Positions 44,478 to 57,350 are shown, counted from the stretch's first letter. The stretch: 64,000 nucleotides of DNA from Ancylobacter polymorphus (GCF_030813495.1 NZ_JAUSUI010000002.1:186001-250000), one strand, 5' to 3'. Translations and numbers: made by a program. The notes: generated from the sequence alone by a model not told the origin.

Positions 44478-45773
44478 ATGGCCAGCCCCCGCTCCCCCTT
44501 TCTCGTCCGCTGCTACCGGGCGGCGACCTGGCTGGCGACGCCTTTCGTCCGCCTGCTGCTGGCGCGCCGGCTGAAGCGGGGCAAGGAGGACGGCGCCCGT
44601 CTCACCGAGCGCTACGGCCGCGCCAGCGCCGCCCGCCCGCGCGGGCCGCTGGTGTGGGTGCATGGCGCCAGTGTCGGCGAGATGATCGCCGTGCTGCCGC
44701 TGATCGAGCGTCTGCGGGCGCGCGGCTTCCGCGTGCTGTTCACCTCGGGCACCGTCACCTCGGCGCGCCTTGCCCTGGCGCGGCTGCCGCCCGACGTGCC
44801 GCACCAGTTCGTGCCGCTCGATTCGCCGCTGTTCCTGCGCCGCTTCCTCAAGCACTGGCGGCCGGATCTGGTGCTGCTGGTGGAATCCGAGCTGTGGCCG
44901 AACCTCATTCTGGAGGTGAATGCCCGCGCGACGCCGCTGGTGCTGGTCAATGCGCGGATGTCGCCCTCCTCCTTCGCCAGCTGGGGCCGGGTGCCGGGCA
45001 GCGTCGCGGCGCTGCTGTCGCGGGTCGATCTATGCCTGGCGCAGGGGCCCGATGATGGGGCGCGGCTGAAGCAGCTCGGCGCGCCGCGCGTCACCGTGAC
45101 CGGCAATCTCAAATTCGACGCGCCGCCGCCTCCCGTCGACATCGCCGCCTTCGACACGCTGCGGCTGGCGACCGCCGGGCGCATCGTCTTCGTCGCCGCC
45201 TCCACCCACCCCGGCGAGGAGGAGATCGTCATCGAGGCGCATCAGCGCCTGGCCAAGGAGCTGCCGAACCTGCTCACCATTCTCGCCCCGCGCCATCCCG
45301 AGCGCGGCACGGCGGTGGTGCAGCTGGCGACCGCCGCCGGCTGCCCGGCGGTGCTGCGCAGCGACGGCTACCAGCCCGACAGGGGCACCGCGATCTATGT
45401 CGCCGACACGATCGGCGAGCTCGGCCTGTTCTACCGGCTCGGCCCGGTGGCGCTGCTCGGCGGCTCGCTGGTACGCCGGGGCGGGCAGAACCCGATCGAG
45501 CCGATCAAGCTCGACACGGCGATCCTGCACGGCCCGCATGTGACCAATTTCAACGCGCTCTACGACGGGCTCGACGAGGCCGGCGGCGCGCTCGCCGTCA
45601 CCGATGGCCGCACGCTGGCCGCTGCGGCCTATCGGCTGCTGGCCGATCCCGCTTTCCGTGCGACGATGATCGCGGCCGGGCAGGCCACGGTGGACAGTTT
45701 TGGCGGCGCGCTGGAGCGCACGCTCGCCGCCATCGACCCCTATCTGGTGCAGATCCAGCTGGAGAGGCACTGA
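44478..45773 (+). CDS. waaA: 3-deoxy-D-manno-octulosonic acid (Kdo) transferase
   Basis: 431 residues. WaaA transfers Kdo to lipid IVA at the inner membrane. A membrane segment is at about 11-29; the acceptor-side Glu68 sits in VHGASVGE. The C-terminal GT-B half has GELGLFYRLGPVALLGGSL and GGQNPIEP, which bind CMP-Kdo. It is 6 bases after the DUF374 stop and 4 before lpxK, so an operon. Confidence 0.95.
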   Translation: MASPRSPFLVRCYRAATWLATPFVRLLLARRLKRGKEDGARLTERYGRASAARPRGPLVWVHGASVGEMIAVLPLIERLRARGFRVLFTSGTVTSARLALARLPPDVPHQFVPLDSPLFLRRFLKHWRPDLVLLVESELWPNLILEVNARATPLVLVNARMSPSSFASWGRVPGSVAALLSRVDLCLAQGPDDGARLKQLGAPRVTVTGNLKFDAPPPPVDIAAFDTLRLATAGRIVFVAASTHPGEEEIVIEAHQRLAKELPNLLTILAPRHPERGTAVVQLATAAGCPAVLRSDGYQPDRGTAIYVADTIGELGLFYRLGPVALLGGSLVRRGGQNPIEPIKLDTAILHGPHVTNFNALYDGLDEAGGALAVTDGRTLAAAAYRLLADPAFRATMIAAGQATVDSFGGALERTLAAIDPYLVQIQLERH

Positions 45774-45777
45774 AGCC

Positions 45778-46797
45778 ATGCAGGCACCGCATTTCTGGTG
45801 GCGACGGGAACAGAGCTGGCTGGCCAAGCTGCTGGCGCCGCTCGGCGCGCTGGTGGGCGGGGTGACGCTGGCGCGGCTGCGCCGGCCGGGAACCGGGGTC
45901 GGCCTGCCGGTGATCTGCGTCGGCAACCCCACGGTCGGCGGCGCCGGCAAGACGCCCACCGTGATCGAGATCGCCCGCCGCCTCGCTCTGCACGGCCATA
46001 AGCCGGCGGTGCTGACCCGCGGCTATGGCGGCCGGCTGAAGGGCCCGGTGCGGGTCGATCCGCTGCTGCACAGCGCGGAGGATGTGGGCGACGAGCCGCT
46101 GCTGCTGGCCCGCGCCGCGCCCACCTTCGTCGCCCGCGACCGGCTCGCCGGCGCGCAGGCGGCGGCGCAGGCCGGGGCGGACGTGCTCATCATGGATGAC
46201 GGCTTCCAGAGCCCGGCGCTGGCGAAATCGCTCTCCATCCTCGTCATCGATGCCGGGGTGGGCATCGGCAACGGGCTGTGCCTGCCGGCCGGGCCGCTGC
46301 GCGCCCCGCTCGCCCCGCAGCTGGAGCAGGCGCAGGCGCTGCTGGTCATCGGCGAAGGCGCGCCCGGCGAACGCGCCGCCCGCGACGGCTATGCGGCGGG
46401 CGCCGTGGTTCTGCGCGGCCGGCTGGCGCCGGAGGCGCAGGCGGTGGCGCGGCTGTTCGGCAAGCGGGTGCTCGCCTATGCCGGTATCGGCCGTCCCGCC
46501 AAATTCTTCGAGACATTGCGCACGCTCGGCGTGCTGCCGGTCGTGACGCGGGCCTTCCCCGACCACCATGTCTACACGGCGGCCGAGGTCGAGGAATTGC
46601 GCGCCGAGGCGGAGAAGCTCGACCTTCTGCTCGTCACCACGGAAAAGGACGCGATGCGCCTCGCCGGCAGCGAGGTCGGCCAGCCCCTCATCGAGGTGTC
46701 GGACGTGCTGCCGGTGCGCATGGCGCTGGAGCCGCAGAGCGCGCGGGCGCTGGAGCGCATGCTGGGCGGGCTGGAGGCCGGCCCGCGCGAGCCGTGA
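45778..46797 (+). CDS. lpxK: tetraacyldisaccharide 4'-kinase
   Basis: 339 residues. LpxK phosphorylates the lipid A disaccharide at 4'. The Walker A loop is VGGAGKTP at 53-60, preceded by VICVGN; DDGFQ near 141-145 is the second catalytic motif. An N-terminal membrane-associated helix is present. The start at 45778 follows the waaA stop by 4 bases. The convergent DUF2093 gene ends 6 bases after lpxK. Confidence 0.95.
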   Translation: MQAPHFWWRREQSWLAKLLAPLGALVGGVTLARLRRPGTGVGLPVICVGNPTVGGAGKTPTVIEIARRLALHGHKPAVLTRGYGGRLKGPVRVDPLLHSAEDVGDEPLLLARAAPTFVARDRLAGAQAAAQAGADVLIMDDGFQSPALAKSLSILVIDAGVGIGNGLCLPAGPLRAPLAPQLEQAQALLVIGEGAPGERAARDGYAAGAVVLRGRLAPEAQAVARLFGKRVLAYAGIGRPAKFFETLRTLGVLPVVTRAFPDHHVYTAAEVEELRAEAEKLDLLLVTTEKDAMRLAGSEVGQPLIEVSDVLPVRMALEPQSARALERMLGGLEAGPREP

Positions 46798-46803
46798 GCC
46801 GGC

Positions 46804-47028
46804 TCAGCGGGGCTTGACCCGGTCCGGATGCAGCCGCGCCAGCACCGCTTCCGGCGTGGCATAGGCTTCCTGCAGATCCACGCTCCAATAGCGCAGCTCG
46901 TCGAGCGGAATGGCTTCGCCGGTGACGGCGCAGCGTACGAAGGTGCCGGGACGCACGACACGGAAGTCGCCGTCGAGATAACGCACTTCGGCTTCACCCG
47001 AGGCGGAGAATCGTTCGAAGCGGTTCAT
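46804..47028 (-). CDS. DUF2093 family protein
   Basis: 74 residues. AGGAGCGGG precedes the ATG at 47026-47028. The small soluble sequence contains VRPGTFVRCAVTGEAIPLDEL and a C-terminal RYWSVDLQEAY block typical of DUF2093. It has one cysteine in CAVTG, not a full zinc ribbon. It is found next to lpxK or xseA in alphaproteobacteria; function unknown. Confidence 0.87.
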   Translation of the reverse strand: MNRFERFSASGEAEVRYLDGDFRVVRPGTFVRCAVTGEAIPLDELRYWSVDLQEAYATPEAVLARLHPDRVKPR

Positions 47029-47124
47029 GGTCCCGCTCCTCCTGTCGGTTGGTTTGGCGCGACAATAAAGACCCGGCACGGTATCGGGCAAGCCCGGTGC
47101 GATCCCCTCGCGGCGCGACGGGCT

Positions 47125-48738
47125 TCAGCTGTCGAACAAGGTGGGTTGGCGCGGCGGCTCCGGCAAGGGCGCGGGCCGCGTCTTCGCCGGCTTGCGCCCC
47201 GGGCGGGCGGGGGAGGGCGGGGCCTCCGGCCCGGCGCCGGTGGCGGTCACCGCCACGCGGCCGTCGCGGAATTCGATTTCCAGCGCGTCGCCCGCGCCGA
47301 TGCCCGCCGCCGCGTGCACCGGCGCGCCGGAGGCGTCGCGCACGAGGGCATAACCGCGCGCGAGCACGCCCTTATAGGAGAGGGCGGTGAGCAGCTTGGC
47401 GACGGCGTCGAGCCGCCCCGCGCGTTCTGCCGCCTGCTGGCGCCGGCAGCGCTGGAGGCGGGTAAAGAGCGTGTCCAGCCGGTCGCGACCCCGCTCGCGG
47501 CGGTCGCGCAGCGCCTGGGCGATGAGGCGCAGGCGCGATTCGTCGCGGGTGAGGCGCAGCCGGTGGCGGGCCGTGTTCGCCGTCAGCCCGCGCGGCAGCC
47601 GGGCCGCGAGGTCGCCGGCCCGCTCGCGCCGCCGGGCGAGGGCAACGGCGAGCAGCTGCGGCGTGAGCCGGCCTTCGACGCGGGTGAGGCCGAGCCGGTG
47701 CGCGCCGGCATTGGCCTTGAGCGCGCGCGGCAGGCGCTGGCCGGCAAGGTCGAGGCGCTGGCGCGGCACGGCGAGCACCGCATCGGCGCTGGGCAAGAGG
47801 CGGGCGAGCGCGCGCAGATCGGTCCGGCGCCGCTCCGACCCGCGGGCGAAGCAGGCGCGCAGCCGCGCATGCAGCCCGGCGACTTCGGCGAGGAGATCGG
47901 CGCGCACCGGCACCGCCATCTCGGCGGCGGCGGTCGGGGTGGGGGCGCGCAGATCGGCGGCGAAGTCGATCAGCGTCACATCGGTTTCATGCCCGACGGC
48001 GGAAATCAGCGGAATGGAGCTCTCCGCCGCCGCGCGCACCACGCTCTCCTCGGAAAAGCCGAGCAGATCTTCCAGCGAGCCGCCGCCGCGCGCGACGATG
48101 AGCACGTCCGGGCGGGGAATCGGCCCGCCGGGGGCGAGCGCGTTGAAGCCGCGAATGGCGGCGCTCACCTCGGCGCCGCAGGTGTCGCCCTGCACCCGCA
48201 CCGGCCACACCAGCACATGGCGGGGGAAGCGGTCGTTCAGCCGGTGGAGAATGTCGCGGATCACCGCCCCGGTGGGCGAGGTGACGACGCCGATGACGCG
48301 CGGGAGGAAGGGCGGGCGGCGCTTGCGCTCGGGCGCGAACAGGCCCTCGGCCCCGAGGCGGCGCTTGCGCTCCTCCAGCATCGCCATGATGGCGCCGGCA
48401 CCGGCGAATTCGAGCTGCTCGATGACGATCTGGTAGGAGGATTTGCCGGGAAAGGTGGTGATGCGGCCGATGGCGACCACTTCCAGCCCTTCCTCCGGCC
48501 GCAGCTTCAGCCGGCCGAAATTGCCCTTCCACACGACGGCGTCGAGCCGGGCGTTCTGGTCCTTCAGGCTGAAATAGGCGTGGCCGGAGGAATGCGGCCC
48601 GCGATAGCCGGAGATTTCCCCGCGCACCCGCACATGGCCGAAGGAATCCTCCACCGTGCGCTTCAGCGCGCCGGAGAGTTCCGAGACGGTCCAGTCGGCG
48701 GCGTTGGAGACAGGCGATTCGGCGAGGCTGTCGGGCAT
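47125..48738 (-). CDS. xseA: exodeoxyribonuclease VII large subunit
   Basis: 537 residues. XseA with XseB degrades single-stranded DNA. An OB-fold lies at about 18-115 ([25 protein letters not shown]). The catalytic region includes [17 protein letters not shown] and [18 protein letters not shown], then an Arg-rich coiled coil. The C-terminus has a low-complexity Pro/Arg tail. The xseB gene is not in this window. Confidence 0.95.
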   Translation of the reverse strand: MPDSLAESPVSNAADWTVSELSGALKRTVEDSFGHVRVRGEISGYRGPHSSGHAYFSLKDQNARLDAVVWKGNFGRLKLRPEEGLEVVAIGRITTFPGKSSYQIVIEQLEFAGAGAIMAMLEERKRRLGAEGLFAPERKRRPPFLPRVIGVVTSPTGAVIRDILHRLNDRFPRHVLVWPVRVQGDTCGAEVSAAIRGFNALAPGGPIPRPDVLIVARGGGSLEDLLGFSEESVVRAAAESSIPLISAVGHETDVTLIDFAADLRAPTPTAAAEMAVPVRADLLAEVAGLHARLRACFARGSERRRTDLRALARLLPSADAVLAVPRQRLDLAGQRLPRALKANAGAHRLGLTRVEGRLTPQLLAVALARRRERAGDLAARLPRGLTANTARHRLRLTRDESRLRLIAQALRDRRERGRDRLDTLFTRLQRCRRQQAAERAGRLDAVAKLLTALSYKGVLARGYALVRDASGAPVHAAAGIGAGDALEIEFRDGRVAVTATGAGPEAPPSPARPGRKPAKTRPAPLPEPPRQPTLFDS

Positions 48739-48800
48739 GGGGGAGTGATAATGGGTTTTGAGCGGGGCGGAAACCGGGCGGGCCGGTCACCCATCGGCGC

Positions 48801-48906
48801 CGTCATCCTGAGGTGCGAGCACAGCGAGCCTCGAAGGATGGTGATGGGGCGCACCGAACGGACATCCTTCGAGGCCCGGCCATGGGCCGGGCACCTCAGG
48901 ATGACG
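48801..48906. repeat. long REP-like inverted repeat
   Basis: CGTCATCCTGAGGTGC at the left end is mirrored by GCACCTCAGGATGACG at the right end, and inner CCTCGAAGGATG is mirrored by CATCCTTCGAGG. The whole element is about 106 bases. Palindromes of this kind are frequent between genes in Bradyrhizobium and relatives. It is not a gene and may form a cruciform. Confidence 0.85.
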
Positions 48907-49019
48907 GCGCGCAGGATGCAGCGCACCTGCCTTGGTGCCACGCAGGCATCGCCACCTTGATCCCCGCCCTTCCCCGGCCTAGGTTGCGCCGCCTTTTCCA
49001 GCCAACCGCCGGCTTATCC

Positions 49020-49964
49020 ATGATCGATCCCGCTCTGCCGCCGCATATGCGCCCCGACAAGTCGTTCCAGGGGCTCATCCTCGCGCTCCATGCCTTCTGG
49101 GCGGACAAGGGCTGCGTCGTGCTGCAGCCCTATGACATGGAAGTCGGCGCCGGCACCTTCCACCCCGCCACCACGCTGCGCGCGCTGGGGCCGCTGCCGT
49201 GGAAGGCGGCCTATGTGCAGCCCTCGCGCCGGCCCAAGGATGGGCGCTACGGCAAGAACCCCAACCGGCTGCAGCACTATTACCAGTATCAGGTGATCCT
49301 GAAGCCCTCGCCCGCCGATCTGCAGGACCTCTACCTTGCCTCGCTGTCGGCCATCGGCATCGATCTCAAGCTGCACGATGTGCGCTTCGTCGAGGACGAC
49401 TGGGAAAGCCCGACGCTCGGCGCCTGGGGGCTCGGCTGGGAGTGCTGGTGCGACGGGATGGAAGTCTCGCAGTTCACCTATTTCCAGCAGGTGGCCGGCT
49501 TTGAATGCGCCCCCGTCGCGGGCGAGCTGACCTATGGGCTGGAACGCCTCGCCATGTATGTGCAGGGGGTCGAGAACGTCTACGACCTCAATTTCAACGG
49601 CCGCGAGGGTGACGAGAAGGTCACCTATGGCGACGTGTTCCTGCAGGCGGAAGAGGAATATTCCCGGCACAATTTCGAGCATGCCGACACCGACATGCTG
49701 TTCGAGCAGTTCCGCATGGCCGAGAGCGCGGCGGCGAAATACCTCGAAGCGGGCTGGGAAGACGGCAGCAAGAGCCGCCATTTGATGGCGCAGCCGGCCT
49801 ATGACCAGTGCATCAAGGCCAGCCATGTGTTCAACCTGCTCGACGCGCGCGGCGTGATCTCCGTCACCGAGCGCCAGAGCTACATTCTGCGCGTGCGCGA
49901 ACTCGCCAAAGCCTGTGGGGCGGCCTGGCTGGCCACAGCGGCGGGCGGCACACCGGCGGTCTGA
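49020..49964 (+). CDS. glyQ: glycyl-tRNA synthetase alpha subunit
   Basis: 314 residues. GlyQ holds the class II catalytic core of the bacterial alpha2-beta2 enzyme. [13 protein letters not shown]-like motif ([14 protein letters not shown]) and [23 protein letters not shown] are conserved. The start at 49020 fits the family. Normally glyS follows directly; here an MFS gene lies between them. Confidence 0.96.
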   Translation: MIDPALPPHMRPDKSFQGLILALHAFWADKGCVVLQPYDMEVGAGTFHPATTLRALGPLPWKAAYVQPSRRPKDGRYGKNPNRLQHYYQYQVILKPSPADLQDLYLASLSAIGIDLKLHDVRFVEDDWESPTLGAWGLGWECWCDGMEVSQFTYFQQVAGFECAPVAGELTYGLERLAMYVQGVENVYDLNFNGREGDEKVTYGDVFLQAEEEYSRHNFEHADTDMLFEQFRMAESAAAKYLEAGWEDGSKSRHLMAQPAYDQCIKASHVFNLLDARGVISVTERQSYILRVRELAKACGAAWLATAAGGTPAV

Positions 49965-50000
49965 TCCTCCCCCGTCCATCTCCCGCGCGGAGCGACGCCC

Positions 50001-51305
50001 ATGTCCAGCCTCGACGTCGCGTTGCCCGGTGGCAGCCTTCCGGCTGAAGTCCCGGCCGGGCGGCGCGCGCTGCTGGCCGGCGCGCTGGGCAATGCGCTGG
50101 AATGGTATGATTTCGCCGCCTATGGCTTTCTCGCCGCCATTTTCGCGAAGAATTTCTTCCCCGACAGCGACGCCTTTGTCGGGCTGATCGCGGCCTTTGG
50201 CGTGTTCGCCGCCTCCTTCGTCATGCGCCCGGTCGGTGGCATGGTCTTCGGCCATATCGGCGACCGCTATGGCCGGCGCCACGCGCTGTTCATTTCCGCC
50301 GCGATGATGACGGTCTCCACCGTCGCCATCGGCCTGCTGCCGACCTATGCCGCCATCGGCGCGGCGGCGCCGCTGCTGCTCCTGCTGCTGCGGCTGCTGC
50401 AGGGGCTTTCCATCGGCGGCGAATACACCACCTCGGCGATCTTCCTCGCTGAGAACGCGGCTCTGCGCCGGCGCGGCCTCATCGCCTCCTTCGCCGGCTG
50501 CGGCGCCTCGGGCGGCACGCTGCTCGGCTCCATGGTGGGCGCGGCCACCGCGACATTGATGAGCACGGACGACCTCATCGCCTGGGGCTGGCGCATCCCC
50601 TTCCTGCTCGGCATCCTGCTCGGCGGCTTCACGCTCTATCTGCGCGGCTCGTCCGCGCATGGGAATGAGCCGCCGGCGCGGGCGCACCGGCCCGGCCGGC
50701 TGCCGCTGATCGAGGCCCTGCGTTCGGACGGGCGGGAGATGATCCGCGCGGCGGTGCTGAACCTCACCTTGGGTGTCGGCTTCTACATGCTGTTCGTCTA
50801 CCTCACGACCTATATGCAGCAGGTGGACGGGCTCACGGAGCGCGTCTCGCTGCAGATCAACACCATCAGCATGATCGCCGTGCTGGGGCTGGCGCCGGTT
50901 TTCGCCGCTCTGTCCGATCGCGTGGGCCGCAAGCCGGTGGTGTGCGGCGGGCTGGTCGGGCTCATCCTGTTGTCCTGGCCGCTGTTCCGCCTGCTCGATT
51001 CGGGCGATGCCGGCGCGGCGCTTGTGGGACAGCTTGGTTTCGCCATGCTGGTCGCCGCCTATGCCGGGCCGATGCCCTGCGTGCTGGTGGAGATGTTCCG
51101 CCCGGCGACGCGGTGCAGCGCGCTGTCGCTGAGCTACAATCTCGCCCTCGGCCTCGCCGGCGGCACCGCGCCGATGGTGGCGGTGTATCTGGTGAACCGC
51201 GAGCAGTTCGACATGGGCCCGGCCGTCTATCTCATCGCGGTGGCGGCAGTCTCGCTCATCGCCGCGCTGACGATGCGGGAAACCCGTGGCCGGGCGCTTT
51301 CCTGA
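50001..51305 (+). CDS. MFS transporter, metabolite:H+ symporter (MHS) type
   Basis: 434 residues, 12 hydrophobic segments. The N-terminal GNALEWYDFAAYGFLA motif and RPVGGMVFGHIGDRYGRR loop are hallmarks of the MHS family (citrate, alpha-ketoglutarate, proline or shikimate symporters). The substrate is unclear. It is inserted between glyQ and glyS, 36 bases after glyQ and 107 before glyS, so it may be expressed with them. Confidence 0.88.
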   Translation: MSSLDVALPGGSLPAEVPAGRRALLAGALGNALEWYDFAAYGFLAAIFAKNFFPDSDAFVGLIAAFGVFAASFVMRPVGGMVFGHIGDRYGRRHALFISAAMMTVSTVAIGLLPTYAAIGAAAPLLLLLLRLLQGLSIGGEYTTSAIFLAENAALRRRGLIASFAGCGASGGTLLGSMVGAATATLMSTDDLIAWGWRIPFLLGILLGGFTLYLRGSSAHGNEPPARAHRPGRLPLIEALRSDGREMIRAAVLNLTLGVGFYMLFVYLTTYMQQVDGLTERVSLQINTISMIAVLGLAPVFAALSDRVGRKPVVCGGLVGLILLSWPLFRLLDSGDAGAALVGQLGFAMLVAAYAGPMPCVLVEMFRPATRCSALSLSYNLALGLAGGTAPMVAVYLVNREQFDMGPAVYLIAVAAVSLIAALTMRETRGRALS

Positions 51306-51412
51306 ACGAGACGCCTCCCCTCGCCGGGCGCGACGTGCTAGGGCGTCGGCCGACCTTCCCGCAACGGCGCGCGCCGCAAGGTGCCGCCCGCCAGCCGACG
51401 TGACGCAGCGCC

Positions 51413-53476
51413 ATGCCCGATCTCCTGCTCGAACTGTTCTGCGAAGAAATCCCCGCCCGCATGCAGGCCGGCGCGGCGGAGAGCCTGCGCAAGCTCGTCA
51501 CCGATGCGCTGGTCGAGCGCGGCCTCGTCTATGAGGGCGCCAAGGCGTTCGTCACTCCGCGCCGGCTGGCGCTGGCCGTGCACGGCCTGCCCGCGCAGCA
51601 GCCCGACACGCATGAGGAGCGCAAGGGCCCGCGCGTCGGCGCGCCGCAGGGCGCCATCGACGGCTTCCTGAAAGCCGCCGGGCTTACCTCCATCGATCAG
51701 GCTAGCATCGAGAGCGACCCGAAGAAGGGTGAGTTCTACGTCGCCCGCCTTCACAAACATGGCCGGCCGACGCCGGACGTGGTGGCCGAGATCGTGCCCG
51801 CCGTCATCCGCGCCTTCCCCTGGCCGAAGTCCATGCGCTGGGGCAAGGGCTCCACCAGCCCGAACGCGCTGCGCTGGGTGCGGCCGCTGCAGTCGATCCT
51901 GTGCACCTTCGGCCCCGAGACCGAGGAGCCGGAAGTGGTCGCCTTCGAGGTCGACGGCCTCCGCTCGGGCGACACCACGCGCGGCCACCGCTTCCTTTCC
52001 GACGGCACGATCCGCGTGCGCCGGCTGGAAGACTGGATGGCCAAGCTGGAGGCCGCCTTCGTGGTGGTCGATCGCGAGCGGCGCAAGGACATCATCCTCA
52101 ACGACGCCAAGGACCTCGCCCTCGCGCAGGGGCTGGAGCTGGTGGAGGATGCCGGCCTGCTGGACGAGATTTCCGGCCTGGTGGAATGGCCCGTCGTGCT
52201 CATGGGCTCGTTCGACCCGGCCTTTCTCGACGTGCCGGACGAGGTGGTGCGCGCCACCATCCGCGCCAACCAGAAATGCTTCGTGTTGAAGGACCCCGCC
52301 ACCGGGCGCCTCGCCAACCGCTTCATCCTGGTGTCGAACCTCGCCGCCAGCGATGGCGGCGCGGCGATCATCGCCGGCAATGAGCGCGTCATCCGCGCCC
52401 GTCTGTCGGACGCCAAGTTCTTCTGGGAGACCGACAAGAAGACCAACGCCTCGGTCTCGCTGGAAGACCGGCTGGCGAAGTTCGGCAACGTCACTTTCCA
52501 CGAGAAGCTCGGCTCGCAGCTGGAGCGCATCCGCCGCATCGCCGCGCTGGCGAAGACGCTGGCGCCGCTGGCGGGCGCCGACCCGGAGCTGGCCGAGCAG
52601 GCCGCGCTCTACGCCAAGAGCGACCTGCGCACGGAAGTGGTCGGCGAATTCCCCGAAGTGCAGGGGCTGATGGGCCGTTACTACGCGGATTTGGAAAAGC
52701 TGGATCCGGCAATCGGATTGGCCGCGGAAGAACACTACAAGCCGCAGGGCCCGACCGACCGCGTGCCGACCGCGCCCGTTTCCGTCGCCGTGGCGCTGGC
52801 CGACAAGCTCGATACGCTCACCGGATTCTGGGCCATCGACGAGAAGCCTACGGGAAGCAAGGACCCCTACGCGCTGCGCCGGGCGGCGCTGGGCGTGGTG
52901 CGGATTATCCTGGAGAACGGGCTGACGGTGAAGCTTGGCGATTTCGCTGAGCCCGACCTCCTCTCCTTCTTCGCCGACCGGCTGAAGGTGCATCTGCGCG
53001 AGGCCGGTGCCCGTCACGATCTCGTCGATGCCGTTTTTGCGCTCCCGGGCCAGGATGACCTCCTCCTCGTGGTGAAGCGCGTCGAGGCGTTGGGGCGGTT
53101 CCTCGCCACCGAGGACGGCAAGAACCTGCTGGCCGGCACCAAGCGCGCGGCGAATATCCTGCGCATCGAGGAGAAGAAGGACGGCGTCGCTTACGCGGGC
53201 GGCGTCGATGTGGTTCTGCTGCACGAGCCGGAGGAACGGGCGCTGGCCGATTCCATCGCCGCGCTCGGGCCGCAGATCGAACAGGCGCTGGTGCGCGAGG
53301 ATTTCGAGGCCGCCATGGCGCTGATCGCGCAGCTGCGCGCCCCGGTCGATGCCTTCTTCGAGAAGGTGACGGTGAATGCGGAAGACCCGGCGCTGCGGGT
53401 CAACCGCCTGCGCCTGCTCGCCGACATCCGCGCCGCCACCCGCTCCATCGCCGATTTCGAGCGTATCGAGGGGTAG
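51413..53476 (+). CDS. glyS: glycyl-tRNA synthetase beta subunit
   Basis: 687 residues. GlyS carries tRNA recognition and an HD-like domain. The start [18 protein letters not shown] is the family N-terminus; [10 protein letters not shown] near residue 140 and [20 protein letters not shown] near 410 are conserved blocks. The C-terminal anticodon-binding region is intact. Confidence 0.96.
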   Translation: MPDLLLELFCEEIPARMQAGAAESLRKLVTDALVERGLVYEGAKAFVTPRRLALAVHGLPAQQPDTHEERKGPRVGAPQGAIDGFLKAAGLTSIDQASIESDPKKGEFYVARLHKHGRPTPDVVAEIVPAVIRAFPWPKSMRWGKGSTSPNALRWVRPLQSILCTFGPETEEPEVVAFEVDGLRSGDTTRGHRFLSDGTIRVRRLEDWMAKLEAAFVVVDRERRKDIILNDAKDLALAQGLELVEDAGLLDEISGLVEWPVVLMGSFDPAFLDVPDEVVRATIRANQKCFVLKDPATGRLANRFILVSNLAASDGGAAIIAGNERVIRARLSDAKFFWETDKKTNASVSLEDRLAKFGNVTFHEKLGSQLERIRRIAALAKTLAPLAGADPELAEQAALYAKSDLRTEVVGEFPEVQGLMGRYYADLEKLDPAIGLAAEEHYKPQGPTDRVPTAPVSVAVALADKLDTLTGFWAIDEKPTGSKDPYALRRAALGVVRIILENGLTVKLGDFAEPDLLSFFADRLKVHLREAGARHDLVDAVFALPGQDDLLLVVKRVEALGRFLATEDGKNLLAGTKRAANILRIEEKKDGVAYAGGVDVVLLHEPEERALADSIAALGPQIEQALVREDFEAAMALIAQLRAPVDAFFEKVTVNAEDPALRVNRLRLLADIRAATRSIADFERIEG

Positions 53477-53491
53477 GCGGCACGCTCCTTG

Positions 53492-53542
53492 ACACCGTCA
53501 TCCCGGAACGGCCGCAAGGCCGTCTCCGGGATGACGGGGTGT
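53492..53542. repeat. REP-like palindrome (GTCATCCCGGA class)
   Basis: ACACCGTCATCCCGGA faces TCCGGGATGACGGGGTGT around an inner ACGGCC-GCAA-GGCCGT hairpin. It lies just after glyS and may also help end transcription. Confidence 0.8.
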
Positions 53543-53570
53543 CTTGCCTTCCCGCGCGCCTCGCACCATC

Positions 53571-53613
53571 GCCATCCCGGCTCTCCGGCTTCGCCTGCGG
53601 CCGGGATGACGGC
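53571..53613. repeat. second REP-like palindrome
   Basis: GCCATCCCGGC at the left is mirrored by GCCGGGATGACGGC at the right, with one extra base. It belongs to the same class as the preceding element, 28 bases away. Confidence 0.65.
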
Positions 53614-53710
53614 GATCGGGCGTTCAGGCGCCGGACCGCTTGCGCACACCCAAGGGCGGAACCATCCTGCCGGGCGCGGCTTATGTCGCTACCACCCAGC
53701 GGAGCGTTCC

Positions 53711-53887
53711 ATGGACATCAATATCGTCGCCATCCAGCCGATCGTCGCGCTCATCGCCGGCATCCTCATCCTCGTGATGCCGCGCCTGCTCAACTTCATC
53801 GTCGCGATCTATCTGATCTTCATCGGCATTGTCGGCCTGCTCGGCACGGGCGGCATCGACAATATCGGCCAGCGCCTCGGCCTGTGA
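53711..53887 (+). CDS. DUF3096 family small membrane protein
   Basis: 58 residues, GGAG upstream. Almost entirely hydrophobic: IQPIVALIAGILILVMPRLL and FIVAIYLIFIGIVGLLG form two membrane helices. This is the DUF3096 pattern; the role is unknown. It ends just before a 10-bp hairpin shared with the convergent doxX gene. Confidence 0.85.
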   Translation: MDINIVAIQPIVALIAGILILVMPRLLNFIVAIYLIFIGIVGLLGTGGIDNIGQRLGL

Positions 53888-53911
53888 GCCTGAGCCTGTG
53901 AACGCATGAGG

Positions 53912-53935
53912 CCCTGCCCGGCGTTCCGGGCAGGG
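53912..53935. terminator. perfect hairpin between convergent genes
   Basis: CCCTGCCCGG, loop CGTT, CCGGGCAGGG: a perfect 10-bp stem between DUF3096 and doxX. There is no long T run, so its strength as a terminator is uncertain. Confidence 0.6.
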
Positions 53936-53946
53936 CTGACGGGCGC

Positions 53947-54345
53947 TCAGCCCCGCTCGCCGCCGCGCAGCGCGTCGACGCTCCACGGGCCGGGACCGGC
54001 GAAGGTGAGGTAGAAGAACACGAAGCAGTACAGCGCCGCCAGTTCGCCGCCATTGAGGATCGGGAAGAAGCTCTGCGGCGCGTGGACGAGGAAATAGGCC
54101 ACCGCCGTCATGCCCGAGAGGATGAAGGCGACCGGGCGCGAGAACAGCCCGATCAGCAGCAGCGCGCCGCCGACCAGCTCGATGATGCCGGCAATGCCGG
54201 GCAGGGCGGTGAGGCTGATGCCGCTCATCTGCGTCACGGGAAAGCCAAGCACCTTGGTGGTGCCGTGCTGGAGCAGCAGCAGCGCCGCGGCGATGCGCAG
54301 CAGGCTGAGAATGTGCGGAGCCAGTCGCGTCAAAGTAGCATTCAT
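53947..54345 (-). CDS. DoxX family membrane protein
   Basis: 132 residues with four hydrophobic segments. LLRIAAALLLLQHGTTKVLGFP and GIIELVGGALLLIGLFSRPVAFILS are typical DoxX blocks. It is the YphA/DoxX type with a short N-terminus; the ATG at 54343-54345 is followed by a basic stretch. A different DoxX protein is at 9.8 kb. Confidence 0.87.
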   Translation of the reverse strand: MNATLTRLAPHILSLLRIAAALLLLQHGTTKVLGFPVTQMSGISLTALPGIAGIIELVGGALLLIGLFSRPVAFILSGMTAVAYFLVHAPQSFFPILNGGELAALYCFVFFYLTFAGPGPWSVDALRGGERG

Positions 54346-54563
54346 GGAAGTCGCCCTCGGGGCTTGGGGTTGCCGGCGGGCGAACCCTGCCTCAAGCGCA
54401 GGCGCCCCGCAATCGCCCGCGCGCCCCACCTTTGGCGCATGGCACAAAGTTCATGACGCAACTGCGAATGATGGATTGAAGGGAAGACCTCAAGACGCTA
54501 GACCATTTGTGGGAAAAGGCGCGGGACCTTTTGCGGGGCCGGTCTCAACCCGTTGGCGTTGCG

Positions 54564-54584
54564 TATATTTCAGCCAGGGCTGAA
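54564..54584 (+). promoter_or_regulatory. -10-like box with palindrome upstream of ppdK
   Basis: TATATT (54564-54569) runs into TTCAGCC-AG-GGCTGAA (54569-54584), a perfect 7-bp palindrome. No good -35 box is found 17 bases upstream. The palindrome may be an operator for ppdK, whose ATG is at 54637. Confidence 0.35.
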
Positions 54585-54636
54585 TTTCCATCACGGCGTC
54601 GGGGACTTTGTGGCCCCACCCAACAGGGCATCCGAA

Positions 54637-57315
<2,679 letters not shown>

Positions 57316-57322
57316 ATGGATC

Positions 57323-57350
57323 GGGGCGGCGCCTGCCGCCCCGCTTCTCC
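57323..57350 (+). terminator. GC hairpin after ppdK
   Basis: GGGGCGGC, loop GCCT, GCCGCCCC then CTTCTCC. It begins 8 bases after the ppdK stop. The following tract is pyrimidine-rich but not a run of T. Confidence 0.6.

Noticed and set aside
46828-48960. 710-codon plus-strand frame opposite xseA
   Set aside because: xseA is unmistakable on the minus strand; the plus frame is a shadow.
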